A DNA stretch of 64,000 nt from Metallococcus carri (lineage in GTDB: Bacteria; Actinomycetota; Actinomycetes; Actinomycetales; Dermatophilaceae): contig NZ_JAAOIV010000003.1 of the NCBI RefSeq assembly GCF_011440275.1, positions 1-64,000 of the forward strand. The letters are read 5' to 3'. Under the pieces are notes generated by a model. It was not told the DNA's origin and ran no database searches. It saw only the letters and a list, made by a program, of their open reading frames with translations. Numbering within the stretch: position 1 is the stretch's first letter; the number at the start of each line of letters is the position of its first letter. Shown piece after piece: positions 60,312 to 64,000 of the stretch. Made by a program: the position numbers and the translations under genes.

Positions 60312-60326
60312 TGACGACATGCGTCA
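60312..60326. promoter_or_regulatory. Inverted repeat upstream of higBA
   Basis: TGACG (60312-60316) and CGTCA (60322-60326) are perfect 5-base arms around ACATG. The repeat lies next to the -10-like TAGACT, 13 bases before the higB GTG, and seven bases past the end of ychF. Its size fits a HigA dimer site. The arms are short, so chance is not excluded. Confidence 0.45.
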
Positions 60327-60332
60327 ATAACG

Positions 60333-61406
60333 CTATACGTTAAAGCGGAACTCGACCACGTCGCCGTCGGCCATGACGTAGTCCTTGCCCTCCATCCGGG
60401 CCTTGCCGTGTGCGCGGGCCTCGGCGACCGAGCCCAAGGCGACCAGGTCGTCATACGAGATGACCTCGGCCTTGATGAAGCCCTTCTGGAAATCCGTGTG
60501 TATGACGCCCGCCGCCTCCGGGGCCGTCGCGCCCTTGCGGATGGTCCAGGCGCGGGTCTCCTTTGGGCCGGCGGTGAGATAGGTCTGCAGGCCGAGGGTA
60601 TGAAAACCCTTGTGCGCCAACTGTTCCAAGCCCGGCTCGTTGATGCCGACCGACCCCAGCAGCTCGCGCGCCTCGTCCTCATCGAGATCGGCGACCTCGG
60701 ATTCGAGCTGGGCATTGAGGAAGATGGCGTCGGCCGGAGCGACCAACTCCTGCATCGAGGCTTGGAACGCCTCGTCGGTCAGCTGTGACTCGTCCACATT
60801 GAAGACATAGATGAACGGCTTGCCCGTGAGCAGACCCAGCTCGCGGATCGGCGCGGTGTCAAAACCCTTGGCGGACAACGTGTCTCCCGCTTCGAGAATG
60901 CGCTGCGCCTCCTGCGCGGCGTCCAGCACGGCGCGCTCGGTCTTCTTGCCCTTGACCTCCTTGTCGAGGCGCGGCAACGCCTTCTCGAGGGTCTGCAGGT
61001 CGGCGAGGATCAACTCGGTGTTGATCGTCTCCAGGTCCGAGGCGGGTGAGACCTTGCCGTCGACGTGATGCACGTCGTCGTCCTCGAAGGCGCGCACGAC
61101 CTGGCAGATCGCGTCCGCCTCGCGGATGTTGGCGAGGAACTTGTTGCCCAGCCCCTCCCCCTCGGACGCACCCTTGACGATGCCGGCGATGTCGACGAAG
61201 GACACCGTCGCCGGGACGATCTGCGCCGAGCCGAAGATCTCGGCGAGCACCTTCAGCCGCGGGTCGGGGAGGGGCACCACCCCGACATTCGGCTCGATCG
61301 TCGCGAAGGGGTAGTTCGCGGCAAGCACGTTGTTCTTGGTCAGGGCGTTGAACATGGTGGACTTGCCGACATTGGGCAGTCCGACGATTCCGATGGTGAG
61401 GGCCAC
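60333..61406 (-). CDS. ychF: Redox-regulated ATPase YchF (Obg-like ATPase 1)
   Basis: A 357-residue P-loop protein. The motifs are [20 protein letters not shown] (G1), [20 protein letters not shown] (G3) and FNVDESQL (the altered G4 that explains ATP preference). The C-terminal TGS domain ends [20 protein letters not shown]. It binds ribosomes and affects translation and oxidative stress responses. The start codon is GTG 61406. It marks the return to core genes after the toxin-antitoxin island. Confidence 0.96.
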   Translation of the reverse strand: MALTIGIVGLPNVGKSTMFNALTKNNVLAANYPFATIEPNVGVVPLPDPRLKVLAEIFGSAQIVPATVSFVDIAGIVKGASEGEGLGNKFLANIREADAICQVVRAFEDDDVHHVDGKVSPASDLETINTELILADLQTLEKALPRLDKEVKGKKTERAVLDAAQEAQRILEAGDTLSAKGFDTAPIRELGLLTGKPFIYVFNVDESQLTDEAFQASMQELVAPADAIFLNAQLESEVADLDEDEARELLGSVGINEPGLEQLAHKGFHTLGLQTYLTAGPKETRAWTIRKGATAPEAAGVIHTDFQKGFIKAEVISYDDLVALGSVAEARAHGKARMEGKDYVMADGDVVEFRFNV

Positions 61407-61527
61407 GAGGACAGGAGTTTAGGCGTCCGCCGCGAACTGCACCTCCTCGGCGGTCGCGACCGAGCCCGCGGCCGAGCGCCCGGATGCGCGCCACCACCCC
61501 GTCGCAACGCGTCCTACCCTGTGGGCC

Positions 61528-62502
61528 ATGCTCGTCCACGTCCGGATCAATGTCCCCGAAGCGCAGGCCGACGAGGTCTGCGCGATCCTCGCGGATAATG
61601 ACACCGTCACCAACCTCGTCCGGCTCCGGGGCGCCTCGCTGGAGCCCAAGGGCGACCTCATCGAGGCCGATGTGGCGCGCGAGGTGGCCAGCGACCTGCT
61701 CGAGGCGTTCGACTCGATCCACCTGGGCCAGCACGCCGGCGTCGTCCTCAGCCCCCTGACCGCGACCCCCTTCGACAAGGCGCACGAACTCGAAGAAGCG
61801 GCCCTCGGCGACCCGGACGACGCGGTGATCTGGGACGTCATTAAGGAGCAGGCCACCAACGCGGTCCGCCCGACGGTGTCTTTCCACCTGTTCCTGCTCA
61901 TCGCGGTGTTCCTTGCCAGCATCGCGGTCGTCACCGACTCGGCCGTGCTGGTCGTCGGCGCGATGGTCGTCGGCCCGGAATTCGCCACGATCGCGGCGAT
62001 CTGCACCGGCATCATCTTCTGGCGCCCGCACCTGATCCTGGCCGGTGTGCGGTTGCTGGTGTTCGCCTTCCTTTTCGCGATCACCATCGTCACGGTGGTG
62101 TCCTGGCTCGCCGTGCGATTGGGGTGGGTCACCGGCGAGATCGTCACCCGGCCGCGCCCGCAGACCGGGTTCATCTGGCACCCCGACCTGTGGTCCTTCC
62201 TGGTGGCCCTGCTCGCCGGTGCCGCGGGCGTGATCGCGTTGTCGGTCGAGAAATCGCAAACGATGGTGGGCGTGTTCATCTCGGTGACCACCGTCCCCGC
62301 CGCCGGCAATCTGGCGCTCGGGATCGCGACCGGCTCCCTCGGCGAGATCCGCGGATCGTCGGCGCAACTCGCGGTCAACATCTTCGGCATGATCGTCGCC
62401 GGCACGCTCACCCTGCTGGCCCAAAAACTCCTGTGGCGCAAGGTCGATCGGCTGACCGAGCCGTTGTTTCGCCCCAACCGGCGCCGTCCATTTCGCCCAT
62501 AG
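61528..62502 (+). CDS. DUF389 family membrane protein
   Basis: A 324-residue protein. An N-terminal soluble ferredoxin-like domain of about 80 residues (MLVHVRINVPEAQADEVCAI) is followed by six membrane helices. The DUF389 core has AVLVVGAMVVGPEFATIAAI and VGVFISVTTVPAAGNLALGI. The function of the family is unknown. It is divergent from ychF with 121 bases between, and its last 95 bases overlap the end of the convergent pabB gene. Confidence 0.88.
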   Translation: MLVHVRINVPEAQADEVCAILADNDTVTNLVRLRGASLEPKGDLIEADVAREVASDLLEAFDSIHLGQHAGVVLSPLTATPFDKAHELEEAALGDPDDAVIWDVIKEQATNAVRPTVSFHLFLLIAVFLASIAVVTDSAVLVVGAMVVGPEFATIAAICTGIIFWRPHLILAGVRLLVFAFLFAITIVTVVSWLAVRLGWVTGEIVTRPRPQTGFIWHPDLWSFLVALLAGAAGVIALSVEKSQTMVGVFISVTTVPAAGNLALGIATGSLGEIRGSSAQLAVNIFGMIVAGTLTLLAQKLLWRKVDRLTEPLFRPNRRRPFRP

Positions 62503-64000
62503 TCGCGCCGAGGGCGGTCAGCGAGGATCGTGCCTTGTCGACGGTCTCGCGCCATTCGGCCTGGGGGTCGGACAGCCGGGTGATCGCCCCGCCGACGCCG
62601 ATCGAGAAGTCGCCTCCGTCGAGGACGATCGTGCGGATCGCGACATTGAGGCTGGCGCTGCCGTCCAGCCCGAACAGACCGATCGTCCCGGAATAGATCC
62701 CGCGCGGCCGTCCCTCCAGCGCGCGCAGGATCGCTACCGACCGCGCCTTCGGCGCCCCGGTCATCGAGCCCGGTGGGAACGCCGACCGCACCAATTGCAC
62801 CGCACTCACCCCGGGCGGCAGATCGCACTCGATCGTGCTGATCATCTGCAGCACCGTCGGGAAGCTGTGCACTCCGAAGAGTTCGGTCACCGTGGTCGAT
62901 CCCGGCACCGCCACCCGGGCGAAGTCGTTGCGCACCAGGTCGACGATCATCAGGTTTTCCGCCCGGTCCTTGGCCGACTCGGCCAGTTCCTGCCGTATGC
63001 CGGGGTCACGCGCCGGGTCACCCGTCGTCGCCCTCGTCCCCTTGATCGGGCGGCTGACTGCATGCCTGTGAGCGTCGACGGACAGGAACAACTCCGGCGA
63101 CCCGGAGACGGCATACCGCCCATCGCCGAGGTCGAGGAAGGCGGCATAGGGCACGGTGCCGCCGGCGCGAAGGGTGAGGAAGAGCTGCAACGGATCGCCG
63201 GTCCACCGCCCCCGCACCTGGTGGGTGAGGCACAGCTCGTAGGACTCACCGCGAGTGATGGCGTCCTGGCAACGGGCGATCAGCGCGAGATAGTCGGCTG
63301 GTTCGGTCCACCTGAGATCCGTTGCCGTGGGCGGTGAATATGACTGTCCGACAATGGATTCGGCGAGTTGCTCGGTCGTGGTGGTGAACCATTCGTCGAG
63401 CGCGGCGACCGACGCGGGATCGTTCGGATCGTCCAGGCCGACCAGGGTCACCTCACCGTCCGCGGCGAGCAGCACGCCCCGGGTGATCAGCGCCAGCCAC
63501 CCGTCCGGCGGGCCTTCGGCGGGCAACTCGTCGGACGGCAGCGCCGCATGACCGAGCAGCTCCACGCCCAACTCGTAACCGAGGTAGCCCGCATAGCCCA
63601 GCCGCACCGGACCCTCACCGGTCAAGCCGCCGAGGCGCCGCTCAAGCAGATCCAGCAACCCCATCTCGGAGTCCTCGATCGCCCCGTCACGGCTCACGAT
63701 GCGCGCGAATCCCCCACAGCGGTACTGCAATTCGTGTGATCCGACATCCCAGCCGACCAGGGTGTGACCGATCACGCCGTCGAGCACGACTCGCGGGGCC
63801 GGACCGGCCGCGAGCACCTGCTCCAGGCCCACGGCCGGCACCTGGCGGGAGCGCTGCCGCCACGTCGTGGTGGACCGCGCGTGCTCCCCCGCGAGGCGGA
63901 GGAAGTTGCCGATCAGGGTGTGTCCCCAGGCGCTGCGGATCGACTCGGGGTGGAACTGCACTCCCCAGAGCGGCTGGTCAGCGACGCGCAGGGCCATCAG
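62408..64000 (-). CDS. pabB: Fused glutamine amidotransferase / aminodeoxychorismate synthase component I (5' end outside window)
   Basis: The visible 531 codons start inside a class I glutamine amidotransferase domain (its end QPLWGVQFHPESIRSAWGHT, with the catalytic His and Glu). They continue into the chorismate-binding domain: KGTRATTGDPARD, DLVRNDFARVAVPGSTTV, FPPGSMTGAPKARSVAIL and GIYSGTIGLFGLDGSASLN. This is the PabA-PabB fusion for 4-amino-4-deoxychorismate, leading to folate. An anthranilate synthase fusion is less likely. The stop lies 95 bases inside the convergent DUF389 gene, so the C-terminal 30 residues are unusual. Confidence 0.9.
   Translation of the reverse strand: MMALRVADQPLWGVQFHPESIRSAWGHTLIGNFLRLAGEHARSTTTWRQRSRQVPAVGLEQVLAAGPAPRVVLDGVIGHTLVGWDVGSHELQYRCGGFARIVSRDGAIEDSEMGLLDLLERRLGGLTGEGPVRLGYAGYLGYELGVELLGHAALPSDELPAEGPPDGWLALITRGVLLAADGEVTLVGLDDPNDPASVAALDEWFTTTTEQLAESIVGQSYSPPTATDLRWTEPADYLALIARCQDAITRGESYELCLTHQVRGRWTGDPLQLFLTLRAGGTVPYAAFLDLGDGRYAVSGSPELFLSVDAHRHAVSRPIKGTRATTGDPARDPGIRQELAESAKDRAENLMIVDLVRNDFARVAVPGSTTVTELFGVHSFPTVLQMISTIECDLPPGVSAVQLVRSAFPPGSMTGAPKARSVAILRALEGRPRGIYSGTIGLFGLDGSASLNVAIRTIVLDGGDFSIGVGGAITRLSDPQAEWRETVDKARSSLTALGATMGEMDGAGWGETTARSADRPCATGVFGPAG

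Larger units (their letters stand above)
161..63117. repeat. Dispersed octamer GTATGCCG / CGGCATAC, about 56 copies
   Basis: GTATGCCG starts at 1257, 1453, 3833, 4928, 7943, 9274, 10479, 11874, 13985, 16670, 20045, 21176, 22614, 23139, 27039, 28357, 29331, 35578, 36015, 36660, 39748, 40983, 45395, 45695, 48072, 50065, 53597 and 62995. CGGCATAC starts at 161, 1097, 2074, 4633, 5160, 6421, 11199, 12684, 12752, 17132, 19101, 20932, 25128, 25757, 32436, 32607, 32822, 33188, 38330, 42655, 46336, 47830, 48727, 50807, 54533, 56456, 58312 and 63109. This is 28 in each orientation, counted by eye. It occurs inside genes in several frames, on start codons, and between genes. The role is unknown. Confidence 0.8.

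Noticed and set aside
161-63117. Interpreting GTATGCCG as a KOPS-like polar chromosome segregation signal
   Set aside because: Copies are equally divided between strands (28 and 28 by eye), whereas such signals are strongly skewed along a replichore.

Overview
The window is about 69% G+C (rough estimate) and packed with genes. It looks like chromosomal DNA of an actinobacterium, probably a member of the Micrococcales. The evidence is the actinobacterial dapD type, an mshB-like mycothiol deacetylase, a DUF3117 microprotein, two DUF222-HNH genes, a 7Fe ferredoxin beside dapC, many GTG starts and frequent 1-4 base stop/start overlaps. A family such as Dermacoccaceae or Intrasporangiaceae is only a guess. 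No rRNA, tRNA, CRISPR array, insertion sequence or phage gene was recognised.

Layout, 0-23 kb: tail of an HNH gene, DUF3117, a PaaX-type repressor with a PaaG-like hydratase, and an NfeD-SPFH membrane pair. A minus-strand operon follows: dapE, LOG family, DivIVA-like, tag, PIG-V mannosyltransferase. It is divergent from dapD and a lysozyme-like membrane protein. Next come an MMPL exporter with its TetR regulator and a clear operator, tenA coupled to gltA, dapC with fdxA, a GNAT protein, a complete DUF222-HNH gene, and an ABC-2 exporter facing a two-component system.

Layout, 23-51 kb: a tightly overlapped operon (mshB-like, flavin reductase, VanW, FAD/Fe-S oxidoreductase), typA, a five-gene peptide ABC importer with a perfect 14-bp hairpin after its binding-protein gene, a DHA2 exporter, a VIT1-like transporter, fhs, and an NCS1 permease coupled to a cysteine hydrolase. 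Then a CBS protein with an ArsB/NhaD-type transporter, a pair of acyl-CoA dehydrogenases, and a membrane molybdoenzyme followed by a fasciclin lipoprotein with a SigK-like promoter and a good terminator. A universal stress protein and an aldo/keto reductase close the section.

Layout, 51-64 kb: an accessory island holds five toxin-antitoxin modules in under 9 kb (FitAB/VapBC, AbiEi/AbiEii, Phd-PIN, VapBC, HigBA). They are mixed with a VOC protein, a dimethylformamidase-like lipoprotein, a LysE/AraC exporter pair, a truncated GNAT gene and a decayed reading frame. Four of the modules have a visible inverted repeat at the promoter. Core genes resume with ychF, DUF389 and a fused pabA-pabB.

The most unusual signal is not a gene. 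The octamer GTATGCCG/CGGCATAC occurs about 56 times, roughly every 1.1 kb, equally in both orientations, in several reading frames and between genes. Rare codons (ATA, TAT, GCA, CGT) are used where they complete it. This looks like DNA-level selection for a genome-wide signal, such as an uptake, methylation or chromosome-organisation motif.
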